Positions 5,311 through 5,418 of a stretch of 5,418 nucleotides of DNA are shown here, in pieces. Within the stretch, counting starts at the first letter, position 1. The number at the start of each line of letters is the position of its first letter. The notes below the pieces were generated by a model. It ran no database searches and was not told where the DNA came from. It saw nothing but the letters and a program-made list of their open reading frames with translations. The DNA is from Dehalococcoidia bacterium. GTDB lineage: Bacteria > Chloroflexota > Dehalococcoidia > GIF9 > AB-539-J10. The stretch covers positions 1 to 5,418 of the forward strand of contig DAOVDO010000075.1 in NCBI GenBank assembly GCA_030669525.1, given 5' to 3'. Both the position numbers and the translations under genes were made by a program.

Positions 5311-5418
5311 GGATAACAAATCTAACGGCTGTTTAATCTTATCACACGAGAAACAGTAATAAAAGTTGAGTCCTCGTCCACATGATTAGTGACACTCTGC
5401 CTCATCTACTGTCGTTGC

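Noticed and set aside
5386..5418. Open minus-strand frame ending in TAA at 5386 (10 codons to the window edge), possible end of an upstream gene
   Set aside because: Ten residues (ATTVDEAECH) are too few to identify or even to call coding; sequence beyond 5418 is needed.

Overview
All recognisable genes in this window lie on the minus strand. They form a compact block of bacterial housekeeping and stress genes. In transcription order (high to low coordinate) they are trmD (tRNA m1G37 methyltransferase), rplS (ribosomal protein L19), priA (replication-restart helicase), a universal stress protein, def (peptide deformylase) and the first 104 codons of a DnaJ/CbpA-type co-chaperone cut by the window edge. 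No RNA gene, mobile element, CRISPR array or plus-strand gene can be supported.

The organism is a bacterium of moderate G+C. The protein sequences and gene order are compatible with Chloroflexota, perhaps Dehalococcoidia, but this is an impression from reading the proteins and not a test; a PriA or TrmD tree would settle it.

Layout. From 5418 to 5301 is the leader of trmD, with a clear Shine-Dalgarno (SD) site but no convincing promoter. From 5300 to 1708, trmD, rplS and priA are tightly packed: rplS starts 34 bases inside trmD, and the priA ATG directly follows the rplS TAA, so the three are probably one transcript. From 1707 to 1538 is a 170-base gap with a candidate extended -10 promoter, then a consensus SD before the usp gene. 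def follows usp after 15 bases and has almost no SD of its own, so usp-def looks like a two-gene unit. From 592 to 314 is a 279-base gap holding a weak hairpin just after def and two candidate promoters for the DnaJ-like gene.

Functionally the block joins translation (tRNA modification, ribosome assembly, N-terminal deformylation of new proteins) with replication restart and protein or stress homeostasis. The most interesting signal is non-coding: a cluster of AGTTGA-type inverted elements sits on the -35 of the DnaJ-like gene promoter, and one further AGTTGATAA element sits near the predicted start of the usp transcript. This suggests, but does not prove, a shared stress regulator. The coding genes are ordinary, with small deviations: a changed metal-motif residue in deformylase, a degenerate nucleotide-binding motif in the Usp, and a short extra segment in PriA.
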